Of a stretch of DNA of 36,941 bases, positions 18,400-26,458 are shown in pieces (position 1 is the stretch's first letter; the number at the start of each line of letters is the position of its first letter). The DNA is from Alphaproteobacteria bacterium (lineage in GTDB: Bacteria; Pseudomonadota; Alphaproteobacteria; Reyranellales; Reyranellaceae). Under the pieces are notes generated by a model that did no database searches, was not told where the DNA came from, and saw only the letters and a program-made list of their open reading frames with translations. The stretch spans positions 1 to 36,941 of the forward strand of contig JAFAKN010000767.1 in NCBI GenBank assembly GCA_019235415.1, in the 5' to 3' direction. The position numbers were made by a program, and so were the translations under genes.

Positions 18400-18800
18400 A
18401 TCAGTGGATATTTCACTCCCGGGCAGCGAGGCGCCCTTGGCGAGCGTGCACTGGATCCTCTTCCAGCGCACCGTCGCGCCTGCAATCTCGAATTGCGCGT
18501 CCGGCACCGCGATCGAGCGGAACGGCGCAAGCATGGCCTGCGCCAGGCCGGCCTGCCGCTGATGCCCTCGGTGACGAACACCGTGCCGCTTCTCGTAGGC
18601 GACGCAGCGCGCTGCAAGCAGGCCAGCGACCTGCCGCTCGACCGCTACCAAATTTACGTTTAGCCGATCAACTACCCGACCGTGCCGCGCGGCACCGAGC
18701 GGCTGCGCCTCTCGCCGATGCCGCAGCATTCGGACGACGACATTGCCGATTTGGTCGAGGCCCTGCAGGACATCTGGTGGACCTTGGGGTTGAGCTCGGG
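18400..18800 (+). pseudogene. 5-aminolevulinate synthase (hemA) C-terminal remnant
   Basis: Translated fragments match the end of ALA synthase, the PLP enzyme that starts heme synthesis from glycine and succinyl-CoA in alphaproteobacteria. Up to about 18440 the similarity is in one frame (SLPGSEAPLASVHWIL, like the family's LPPAVAAGALASVRHL). It then moves to another frame: QAGLPLMPSVTNTVPLLVGD, DLPLDRYQIYV, an in-frame TAG at 18661-18663, [18 protein letters not shown] and [10 protein letters not shown]. So there is at least one frameshift plus a nonsense codon, and the N-terminal two thirds including the PLP lysine are absent. It cannot make enzyme. A functional hemA presumably exists elsewhere. 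Confidence 0.85.
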
Positions 18801-18849
18801 CGTCGCCGCCAGCGGAATCCATCGTGACCGAGACATCGCGGGAGCACCA

Positions 18850-19467
18850 ATGATGGTACGCACGCTTTTCCTCTTTCTGATGACGTTAGTCCCGTTCGCG
18901 ACCCATGGTGCGTTTGCGGGCGAGTCCGTTACCGATCAACAGCGCACGAGCTGCCCCGCGGAGGAGCCCGATTCGGTCCAGATCAGCTGGAACACGCCGT
19001 GCCTCGACGGTACGTGGCTTCTCGACACCGAGCTGGGATGTCGGATGTGGGATTGGCATCCCGCCCCCGAAGACACGGCAACCTGGACCGGCATGTGCCG
19101 CGCCGGCATCAAGGCTGGCCGTGGCGTGGTGCAGTGGTTCGAGCATGGCCGGCCGATCGATCGGTTCGAAGGAACTTACGTCGAAGGACGGCGTCAGGGA
19201 CCCGGCAGATATAGATGGAATGAAACGGAGTGGTTCGACGGTTTCTATGAGGGCGATGTTCCCGACGGCCCAGGTACCGCGCACCTCGCCGGGGAAGTCT
19301 TCGCCGGGCAGTGGCATCGCGGCTGCCTGAAGCTCGGGAATCGGGTCGTGGCAATCGGCGTCCCGCGAAAGTCATGTGGAGAAGACAAGCATCGACTTGC
19401 GAGGGACCCAATGCCCCCGCATTCACGAAACACGGACCGACCTGCTGTCCGCGCTCATACGTCCTGA
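18850..19467 (+). CDS. Secreted MORN-repeat protein
   Basis: 205 residues. The frame is open upstream into the hemA remnant, but the start is best placed at ATG 18850, preceded by GGGAG at a normal distance and followed directly by a signal peptide (hydrophobic 4-18, cleavage near AFAGES). The middle carries MORN-like units of the pattern GxYxxGxxxGxGxxxW ([47 protein letters not shown]). Several cysteines suggest disulfides in the periplasm. MORN repeats often mediate membrane or protein contacts; the specific role is unknown. Its stop overlaps a start-codon context (TGATG) of the next small gene. Confidence 0.65.
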   Translation: MMVRTLFLFLMTLVPFATHGAFAGESVTDQQRTSCPAEEPDSVQISWNTPCLDGTWLLDTELGCRMWDWHPAPEDTATWTGMCRAGIKAGRGVVQWFEHGRPIDRFEGTYVEGRRQGPGRYRWNETEWFDGFYEGDVPDGPGTAHLAGEVFAGQWHRGCLKLGNRVVAIGVPRKSCGEDKHRLARDPMPPHSRNTDRPAVRAHTS

Positions 19468-19478
19468 TGGAGATTTCC

Positions 19479-19697
19479 ATGCTTCATTCGGCGAGCCCCA
19501 CTTCCTATGTGCCACCGGAGCGATTGACCGAACCCGCTATCTGTCCCGCCTGCGATGCCAAGCTCACCCTTTCGCACGGAGTCATTCATCTCGGTCACTA
19601 TGACTACGACGGCAAAGTTCGAGCCGGCTTGATCTGGACATGCTCCGACAAGTGTTTCCTGTCCTGGGAACACTCGAGCTTCATGGGGAAATGTTGA
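19479..19697 (+). CDS. Small zinc-ribbon-like protein
   Basis: 72 residues with two cysteine pairs, C22-P-A-C25 and C55-S-D-K-C59, spaced as in a zinc ribbon, plus a terminal cysteine. I do not recognise the family. GGAG lies six bases before ATG 19479; another in-frame ATG at 19467 overlaps the MORN gene stop. Close packing behind the MORN gene suggests cotranscription. Without a signal peptide it should be cytoplasmic, unlike its neighbour, so a direct partnership is unproven. Confidence 0.5.
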   Translation: MLHSASPTSYVPPERLTEPAICPACDAKLTLSHGVIHLGHYDYDGKVRAGLIWTCSDKCFLSWEHSSFMGKC

Positions 19698-20063
19698 TGG
19701 GCCTGTTCGCAAAGGTTCTGGCGGGGGGCTCATGGGTGTCGTGGCAGCAGCACTGTGCCACATCGTTGCCGGCGCTGCCGTGGGCGGTGACGAGGGCAGT
19801 GGCAAGGCCCTGCTGATGACAATCGTTGTTAGCGGCATCGTCCACGCAGACGAAGTTGGGAGGCAGGCGGCGGAAGCTACCCAGGCGCGCATCACGGGAT
19901 TTACGGCGCGGCCAGTTCCTCAATTTCGGATCCCCCTTCATCCGGAAGGACCACGGCAGCGGCGGTACAGGACGTCGAAGGCGAACAGCACCAGATCGCG
20001 GTGCGCCAGCCTGGTGCTAGGCAATTGTACCAAGCGTCCCCAGACGCCGTGGCCGCTATGCCG
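19698..20063. other. Intergenic region with possible broken small genes
   Basis: A TGATG overlap suggests a third small frame starting at 19697 (MGLFAKVLAGG). After a run of six G near 19726 a different frame continues with a hydrophobic glycine/alanine-rich segment (GVVAAALCHIVAGAAVGG). This would fit one small membrane protein broken by a single-base indel. On the minus strand at about 19963-20008 the translation HRDLVLFAFDVLY resembles a stretch of ATP-dependent DNA ligases, but it is too short to call. No intact gene is supported. Confidence 0.3.
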
Positions 20064-21266
20064 TCAAACCGACCCGACCGCCTTCGGCACGGGGACTGGC
20101 TTGCGCTGCAGCTGGGCACGAAGCTGGCGTGCCGCGTCGTCGAGCCGATCGTCGCCGATCTCGCTGGTGGTTTTCGCGCCGATCAAGGTCATGGTGACCT
20201 TGATGTCGGCCGCGAAGAGCTCCAGGAGATGCGAAACGCCGCGCTGTCCGGCAGCCGCCAAGGCGTAGATATAGGCGCGGCCGAGCAAGACACCTTTGGC
20301 GCCGAGCGCCAGCATGCGCACGACATCGAGCCCCGAGCGGATGCCGGAATCGACCAGGACGGCGAGATCGCCGCCGACCGCATCCACGACCCGCGGCAGC
20401 GCCCGCGCCGTGGGCAGCGCGCCGTCAAGCTGCCGCCCGCCATGGTTGGACACGACGATGCCGTCGGCCCCGAGCCGCCTGGCGTCGAGCGCATCCTGCG
20501 GATCGAGCAGGCCCTTCAAGATGAGCCTGCCCTTCCAGCTGTCGCGGATCCATTCGAGCTCGCTCCAGCCGATCGACGGATCGAAATTGCTGCCGATGAA
20601 TCCCATGTAGTCCTTCATGCTCATCTTTCGTCCGGCATAGGCGTCGATATTGCCGAACGAGAGCGGCCGGCCGAGCAGCCCGACATCGAGCGCCCAACCG
20701 GGGTGAGTCGCGGCCTGCAGATATTGCCGCAGCGTCGCGGCGCGTCCCGACATGCCGGAATGGCGGTCGCGGTAGCGCGAGCCAGGCACCGGCATGTCCA
20801 CCGTGAAGACCAGCGTCTTCATCTCGGCGGCCCAGGCGCGATCCAGGGCGTTGCGCATGTAGCCGCGGTCCTTCAACACATAGAGCTGCGTCCAGAGCTC
20901 GCCGGACGCGGCGCGGGCGACCTCCTCGATCGGGCAGACCGAGACGGTGGACAGCGTGTAGGGGATGCCACGCGCGGCGGCGGCGCGGGCGGCCTGAACC
21001 TCGCCGCGCCGGGCGTACATGCCCGTGGCACCCACCGGACCGAGCGCAATCGGCATGGTCCAGCGGCTTCCCACGATCTCGGTTTCGAGCGAAGGCGTGC
21101 CGACGCCCTGAAGCACGCGCTGCCGCAGCGCGATCGTCTCCAGCGCCTCTCGGTTGCCGCGCATGGTGCTTTCGCTGACGGCACCGCCGTCGATGTAGTC
21201 GAACAGGAAGCGCGGCAGCCTGCGGCGCGCCGCTTCGCGATAGTCGGTGGGAGCAGAGATGATCAT
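20064..21266 (-). CDS. lldD: FMN-dependent L-lactate dehydrogenase / alpha-hydroxy acid oxidase
   Basis: 400 residues, the usual length. It oxidises L-lactate (or a similar 2-hydroxy acid) to the 2-oxo acid at the membrane, passing electrons to quinone. The N-terminus has [17 protein letters not shown]-binding blocks include [16 protein letters not shown] and [13 protein letters not shown]. The catalytic histidine and substrate arginine are in [11 protein letters not shown]. The C-terminal phosphate-binding part has [10 protein letters not shown] and [24 protein letters not shown] precedes ATG 21266. It is transcribed away from the FUSC operon over a 214-base shared control region. Glycolate or mandelate as substrate cannot be excluded. 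Confidence 0.9.
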   Translation of the reverse strand: MIISAPTDYREAARRRLPRFLFDYIDGGAVSESTMRGNREALETIALRQRVLQGVGTPSLETEIVGSRWTMPIALGPVGATGMYARRGEVQAARAAAARGIPYTLSTVSVCPIEEVARAASGELWTQLYVLKDRGYMRNALDRAWAAEMKTLVFTVDMPVPGSRYRDRHSGMSGRAATLRQYLQAATHPGWALDVGLLGRPLSFGNIDAYAGRKMSMKDYMGFIGSNFDPSIGWSELEWIRDSWKGRLILKGLLDPQDALDARRLGADGIVVSNHGGRQLDGALPTARALPRVVDAVGGDLAVLVDSGIRSGLDVVRMLALGAKGVLLGRAYIYALAAAGQRGVSHLLELFAADIKVTMTLIGAKTTSEIGDDRLDDAARQLRAQLQRKPVPVPKAVGSV

Positions 21267-21346
21267 TGTCGCCTCTCCAGGTTCGCCGGCAGCCGCCCTG
21301 CGGCGGATGACGGCGACACGGTAGGCCGGGAGGCAATATGACGAAA

Positions 21347-21357
21347 CGAAAGTTTCG
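21347..21357. promoter_or_regulatory. Palindrome CGAAAGTTTCG in the lldD-FUSC divergent region
   Basis: An 11-bp inverted repeat (arms CGAAA/TTTCG) lies 80 bases upstream of the lldD start and just 11 bases from site B. A looser pair, GTTTCGACTT (about 21352) and AAGTCGAAC (about 21407), encloses site B. Likely operator material, but no regulator can be named. Confidence 0.3.
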
Positions 21358-21368
21358 ACTTAGGCGTA

Positions 21369-21382
21369 TAAGCCTTCGCTTA
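21369..21382. promoter_or_regulatory. 14-bp palindrome, site B (candidate FixJ-type operator)
   Basis: TAAGCCTTCGCTTA differs from site A by one base. It ends 98 bases before the GTG of the FUSC gene, nearly the same distance as site A from its gene and site C from the response regulators. It lies 102 bases upstream of lldD on the other strand, so either or both could be controlled. Confidence 0.6.
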
Positions 21383-21480
21383 GCGCGATCCTGCGAAAGT
21401 CGAACCCGACACGACCCCCGCTTGGTGAAGCCGGCGCGGCCAGCGGGATATGCATTGGCCGTCATCTCGCGGAGACGGTC

Positions 21481-23568
21481 GTGACGCAAAGCCCGGCGGT
21501 GACGGCAAATGATCCAGGCGGCGGTCGTCGCCGGCATGGTCTCGAGTCGCCGCGACTGCGGCCTGCGATCTTCGCCGCCAAGACGACGGCTGCGGCGCTG
21601 CTTGCGCTGTGGGTCGCCTTTCGCTTCGACCTCGACGATCCGAAATGGGCGGTGCTGACGGTGTTCATCGTCGCCCGGCCGCAAAGCGGGCACGTGCTGG
21701 CCAAGAGCTTCTACCGCATCGTCGGAACCCTCGTCGGCGCCGCGCTCGCCATGTTGCTCGTCTCGCTGTTCGCGCAGGAGCGGGTCCTGTTTCTCGGCTC
21801 GCTCGCGCTCTGGGTCGGCCTCTGCACCTTCGCTTCCAGGCATCTCAGAAACTTCACGAGCTACGCCTGCGTGCTCTCGGGCTACACCGCGGCGATCATC
21901 GGCATCGCTGGGGCCCTTGCGCCCAAGACCGCGTTCTACATTGCCCAGGCGCGCATCACGGAGATCGTGCTCGGCATTCTCGCCACGGCAGTGATCGGCC
22001 ATCTCCTGTTGCCCGACCGTCTTGCCGCATCGCTGCGCGCCGCCATCGCCGTCAACCGGGCGGCACTGATCGACGGCGCGCTGGCTCTGCTCGAACGGCG
22101 GGGCCTGGCGGGCCGCCTGGACGACGTCGCCACCGAGGTCGTGGCCATCGAGAACATGCGTGCCTCGGCCGTGTTCGAGGACGGCAGCATCCGGGCGCGC
22201 AGCGACGCCGTGCGCTGCCTCGGCGCGGCAATGCTGGGCCTGGTCAATGCCGCGCGGCTGCTCGAGCAGGAGCCCCTGGACCGTGGCCTCTGCCTCGCGG
22301 CCGTCCCCGATCTCCAGCGCGCCGAGAGGAAGGCCGCGGCGGCCGTCGAGCTGTGGCGGGACGGCCGGCTCGACGCGCGCAGCCTGGGCTCGGCTCTCGC
22401 CCGCGCGAGCGCCGAGCTGCCCCTGGCGCGCGACCTGGCGCACGACCCGGTCGCGCCCGCCGCCGATGTCGTGCTGGCAGCCGCCGCCGTCGGGGTACTG
22501 CGCGGCTTCTTCGCCGCTTTCGCTACCTTCGCCGAGGCCCACGACGCCTTCGCGGCGCCACAGCCGGCCGCCGGCGCGCGCGTGCCCTTCACAACTTCGA
22601 ACGACCTGACCGACGCGCTCTGGGCGGGCCTCAGGGCCGCCTTGGCGGTCGTGATCGCAAGCACGTTCTGGATCCTGGCCGACTGGCCCGACGGGCCGAC
22701 CGCCGTCGTCCTTGCCGCCGTCGTCGCTGCCCGCTTCGCGACCATGGACGGCGGCGCCGCCCTGGCGGCCAAGGCCGTCGCGCTGTTCGTGCTGCTGACG
22801 GTGCCGAGCTTCATCCTGGTCGAGGTCCTGATGGCGGACTCCTCTGGGTATCCGATGTTCTGCCTCTTGATTGCGCCGGTGCTGTTTCTCGACGCCTGGT
22901 TCATGGCCAACCCCAGGCTGGCCGGCATGGGGTTCGCCGCGGCTCTGTACTTTGCCAGCGTCGCCGGCCTGCAGAACCGCATGGCCTACGATCCCGTCGC
23001 CTTCGTCAACACCTCCCTTGCGGCGATCTTCGCCGTTGCGCTGGCCGCCCTGTTGTTCGCCATCGTGGCGCCCGAGACGCCGGTGGCCGCCCGCCGCTCC
23101 TTCGGAAAGGCGATGCGCCGCCAGTTCGCCCGCATTGCCGCGGCACCGCGCGTCGCGGCGGCGGAATTTGCGACGGCGACCGTCGATGCGCTCGACCGGC
23201 TCTGCCGGATCCTGCCCGCGGAGCAGGCAAGGCAGGGGATCGACACCGGCCTCGCCCTGGTCGGCGCCGGCAGCGAGCTGATCCGCGTGCGCGACCAGGC
23301 CCTTGCGCGGAAGGACGATGTCGCCCTCGCCGGCCGCATCGCCGACGTTCTCGCGCGCGAAGGCGAGCCCGCCCTCGAAGCCGCCCTGCGCTCTGCGCGC
23401 GAGGGATCCCTCGAATGCCTCGCCGAACTGCGCGACAGCAATCTCGGCGTCGCCGCCGCGCGCGCCGCGCAGCGCGACATGTACGCCTTCGCCGCCGCCG
23501 GCCTCGCCATCGAGCGGACCCGCGCGCTGCTCGGCCAATCGACGGGAGAATTCGTCCATGTTGCGTGA
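21481..23568 (+). CDS. FUSC-family efflux pump (AaeB type)
   Basis: Inner-membrane exporter of 695 residues with the duplicated layout of AaeB/FUSC proteins. The first membrane block covers about residues 30-175 (KTTAAALLALWVAFRFDLDD, then PKWAVLTVFIVARPQSGH). A soluble helical middle follows. The second membrane block (about 380-540) opens with DALWAGLRAALAVVIASTFW, and a cytoplasmic C-terminus ends the protein. E. coli AaeB exports aromatic carboxylic acids such as p-hydroxybenzoate; the substrate here is inferred from family only. The start is GTG with GGAG upstream. It overlaps the DUF1656 gene by 11 bases and forms a three-gene efflux operon. Confidence 0.92.
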   Translation: MTQSPAVTANDPGGGRRRHGLESPRLRPAIFAAKTTAAALLALWVAFRFDLDDPKWAVLTVFIVARPQSGHVLAKSFYRIVGTLVGAALAMLLVSLFAQERVLFLGSLALWVGLCTFASRHLRNFTSYACVLSGYTAAIIGIAGALAPKTAFYIAQARITEIVLGILATAVIGHLLLPDRLAASLRAAIAVNRAALIDGALALLERRGLAGRLDDVATEVVAIENMRASAVFEDGSIRARSDAVRCLGAAMLGLVNAARLLEQEPLDRGLCLAAVPDLQRAERKAAAAVELWRDGRLDARSLGSALARASAELPLARDLAHDPVAPAADVVLAAAAVGVLRGFFAAFATFAEAHDAFAAPQPAAGARVPFTTSNDLTDALWAGLRAALAVVIASTFWILADWPDGPTAVVLAAVVAARFATMDGGAALAAKAVALFVLLTVPSFILVEVLMADSSGYPMFCLLIAPVLFLDAWFMANPRLAGMGFAAALYFASVAGLQNRMAYDPVAFVNTSLAAIFAVALAALLFAIVAPETPVAARRSFGKAMRRQFARIAAAPRVAAAEFATATVDALDRLCRILPAEQARQGIDTGLALVGAGSELIRVRDQALARKDDVALAGRIADVLAREGEPALEAALRSAREGSLECLAELRDSNLGVAAARAAQRDMYAFAAAGLAIERTRALLGQSTGEFVHVA

Positions 23569-23752
23569 AGTCTGGCTGTTCGGCGGCCTCGCCCCCTCGC
23601 TCCTGCTCTACTTCCTGGCGGCGGTCGTGCTGTTCGCACTCGTCGACCCGCTGCTCGTCCGGCTCGACCTTTACCGGCTCGCCTGGCACGCGCCGCTTGC
23701 CCGCTTCGGCCTGTTCCTTTGCCTGCTCAGCGCCCTGGTGCTGTCCACCTGA
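23558..23752 (+). CDS. DUF1656 small membrane subunit (AaeX-like)
   Basis: 64 residues with two hydrophobic helices (about 10-30 and 46-63) joined by VDPLLVRLDLYRLAWH, the DUF1656 pattern. Such proteins sit between FUSC and HlyD genes in efflux operons and are thought to be minor inner-membrane components. The ATG overlaps the FUSC end and follows GGGAG. Confidence 0.88.
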   Translation: MLREVWLFGGLAPSLLLYFLAAVVLFALVDPLLVRLDLYRLAWHAPLARFGLFLCLLSALVLST

Positions 23753-23767
23753 ATCCCGAGGTCCGAC

Positions 23768-24685
23768 ATGAAGACGATGGTGAAGAAGTCCGCCCGCGTG
23801 CTGGTCACGCTGCTGATCCTCGCGGCCGGCGGGCTGGGCGGCTACGATCTGTGGCACTACTACATGCTGTCGCCCTGGACGCGCGACGCTCGGGTGCGTG
23901 CCGACGTCGTCACGATCGCCCCGGACGTCGCGGGCTTCGTGACCGACCTGCGGGTCAGGGACAACCAGGTCGTCCGCAAGGGCGACGTCCTGCTGGTGAT
24001 CGACCAGGCACGCTACAAGCTCGCGGTCGCAACGGCCGAGGCCAACGTGGCGGCACGTCATGCCGAGCTGCTGATGCGCCAGAGCAACGCCGACCGGCGC
24101 GCCAAGCTCACTAAGCTCGCGATCTCCGATGAAGCGAAGGAAGACTCCCAGCACGTCGCGGCGTCGGCGCTCGGCGCCTATCAGCAGGCCGTCGCCGACC
24201 TCGCGACCCCCAAGCTCAATCTCGAGCGCACGGTGGTGCGCGCTCCGGTCAACGGGTACGTCACCAACCTCGGGCTCGTCGTCGGGCAGTACGCCGCCGT
24301 CGGGACTCGCCTGCTGGCCCTGATCGACAGCGATTCCTATCGCGTCGAAGGCTACTTCGAGGAGACCAAGATGCCCGGCGTGGCAGTCGGGGCCGGCGTC
24401 GAGATCCATCTCATGAGCGGCGGGCCGGCACTCAAAGGCCACGTCGAGAGCATCAGCCGCGGCATCACCGACCGCGACAACCCAGACGGGCCGCAGCTCC
24501 TCGCCAACGTGACGCCCACCTTCGAATGGGTGCGGCTGGCGCAGCGCATTCCGACGCGCATCCACATCGACAGCGTGCCGGACGGTGTCCTCGTCAGCTC
24601 GGGCATGACCTGTACCGTCGTCGTCATCGGGTCGGCGGACGAACCGAGGCTCGTATCGAAATTCAGGAAAGGCTGGGCCGGGTAG
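23768..24685 (+). CDS. HlyD-family periplasmic adaptor (AaeA type)
   Basis: 305 residues. An N-terminal transmembrane anchor (about 9-27, not a lipoprotein) is followed by the lipoyl-like half VRADVVTIAPDVAGFVTDL, a helical hairpin, the second half RTVVRAPVNGYVTNL, and a beta-barrel with VEGYFEETKM. This is the layout of AaeA/EmrA adaptors that serve FUSC or MFS pumps. It completes the FUSC-DUF1656-HlyD operon; no outer-membrane component is encoded nearby. It is a different branch from the two RND lipoprotein adaptors in this window. Confidence 0.92.
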   Translation: MKTMVKKSARVLVTLLILAAGGLGGYDLWHYYMLSPWTRDARVRADVVTIAPDVAGFVTDLRVRDNQVVRKGDVLLVIDQARYKLAVATAEANVAARHAELLMRQSNADRRAKLTKLAISDEAKEDSQHVAASALGAYQQAVADLATPKLNLERTVVRAPVNGYVTNLGLVVGQYAAVGTRLLALIDSDSYRVEGYFEETKMPGVAVGAGVEIHLMSGGPALKGHVESISRGITDRDNPDGPQLLANVTPTFEWVRLAQRIPTRIHIDSVPDGVLVSSGMTCTVVVIGSADEPRLVSKFRKGWAG

Positions 24686-24712
24686 GACCGCGGCGACGAT
24701 GTCGCCGGAAGG

Positions 24713-26206
24713 ATGACGCCGATGACCATGTTGATTGCCGATCCATTTGTCCAAATGGGCGTCCTCGCCGTCGCCGGGGCGCTCGTCACCCTCGTCCTGC
24801 TGCGGCGCCATGCGGCTTGGCGCCTGTTGTTCCAGTCGGTGTTCTTCGTGGCCCTGACGGTCCTCCTCAACCAGAACGCGATCATTCCCTACGAGGTCGC
24901 GTCGGGCAGTTCGCCGGTGTACGAGCGCATCTTCATTGCGGCAGCGAAGATCATCTGGTGGCTCAATGCCGCCTGGTTGCTCACCGCTGCGGCGAGGGTG
25001 TTCGTGATCTTCGAGCGGAGGCCGCGCGAAGGCCGGCTGCCGCGGGATCTCCTCGTGGGCATCACCTATCTCGGGGCGACGCTGTCGGTCGTGGCGTCTT
25101 CAACGCACCGGTCGGCACGCTGATCGCTACGTTCGGCGTGTTGGCGATCATCCTGGGTCTTGCTCTGCGGAGCACGCTCGGCGACGTCTTCTCGGGCATT
25201 GCGCTCAACCTCAACAGGCCTTACGAGGTCGGCGACTGGATCGTGCTCAACGACGGCACCGAGGGCCGGGTGGTCGAGACCAACTGGCGCGCCACCCATC
25301 TGCTCAATTCGACAATCTGGTGGTATTACCCAACAGCGGCCTCGCCAAGGCGCAACTCACCAATCTCAACAGCCCGAGCCGCAACAATGGCGTCAAGCTG
25401 CGCGTCCGCTTCGTGCCGACCGTGGCCCCGTCAGGCATCACCGAGACTATGCGAACCGTCCTCCAGAGCAGCAACTCGATCATGCGGGCTCCCACCCCGA
25501 CAGCGGAAATCAGGTCTCTGGACGCCTACGCCGTCGAGTTCGAGCTGTCGTTCCGCGTGCGCGACTTCGCTGCCGCTGCAACCGCACGGCACGAGGTCTA
25601 TGACCTGATCTACCGTCATGCCCGCGCGGCCGGCCTGGTGCTCGCGCCGCCCAAGGAGGCGGCCGCCGGCGTGGCGCTCCAGCCTCAGGGGACAGTGGCG
25701 GCCTCGCGCGCGACCGCGCTTCGCCTGATCGATGCGGTCCCTCTGTCGCGTCGCTCACGGAGGAGGAAAAGCAAGCACTGGCGCCGGCCATGATCTGCCG
25801 GACTTGGTGCCGGGGGGAAACCCTCGCGGAGCAGGATGCCCGGCTCAAGTCGCTGTTCCTTATCCGTACCGGAGTGTTGGTCGTCACACGCAAGGAGGCC
25901 GGCAGCGATGTCGAGATCGCGAGGCTCTCGCCGGGCGACTATTTTGGCGAGGCTGGCCTATTTGCCGGACAGGGCGAGCCCGGCACCGTTCGCGCCATGA
26001 CCTTAGCTGTGGTTTATGAAGTCGATCAGGCGGCGATGGCAAAGATGATGAAAGACCGACCGGGCACCGCCGAGGACATCGGCCTCACGCTGTCGCACCG
26101 TGCCGAGCAGGCCGCGACAAACGATGATGCGGAAAGCCCACCCAGCTCCATGCGATCGGTATCGGAGCTGGTCGACCGCATCCGGAGCGCATTCGAATTG
26201 GCATAG
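24713..26206 (+). pseudogene. Mechanosensitive channel (MscS) with C-terminal cyclic-nucleotide-binding domain, three frameshifts
   Basis: Pieces in three reading frames join into one protein of about 495 residues. N-terminal TM helices (VLAVAGALVTLVLLRRH) run to about 25098. A second frame then carries the pore helix and MscS beta domain (FNAPVGTLIATFGVLAIILG, LALRSTLGDVFSGIALNLNR). From about 25310 a third frame reads DNLVVLPNSGLAKAQLTNL and continues to about 25748. The last part (SLTEEEKQALAPAM, SPGDYFGEAGLFAG) is a CRP-like nucleotide-binding domain. Each break is explained by a single-base indel, so intact relatives are colinear. As written, only a truncated N-terminus is made. Recent decay or assembly error are both possible. 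Confidence 0.82.
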
Positions 26207-26458
26207 CGCGGCGTTCCCGCGATCGAGCCGCGAAGCAGGTGCCTCACTCGTCAACTGACCCTGAAGCCGCCTCGACTTATTGGCCAGGCGTATGGTTTGC
26301 CGGTTGAGGTCTGCGCCACCGCCGCAACGACGCGCCGATAGCTCGCGATGCTCCCATCGAGCGCTCAGAGCGGAAAACGTGCTACATGGCCACTGCAGGG
26401 AAGAGGCGCCCTCCGTTGGGAACGGGCGTGTGCAACAAACAAAGTGTCGGGCGGCATC

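Noticed and set aside
18682..18849. MORN protein starting at 18682
   Set aside because: The upstream part is the hemA remnant in the same frame by chance; a signal peptide begins at 18850 behind a good ribosome site.
19963..20008. Minus-strand HRDLVLFAFDVLY resembling ATP-dependent DNA ligase
   Set aside because: Only 13 residues, with no continuing match on either side.
20425..23559. Minus-strand open frame of about 1044 codons opposite lldD and FUSC
   Set aside because: It is rich in Arg, Gly, His and Asp with no domain, and lies antisense to two convincing genes; a GC-bias shadow.
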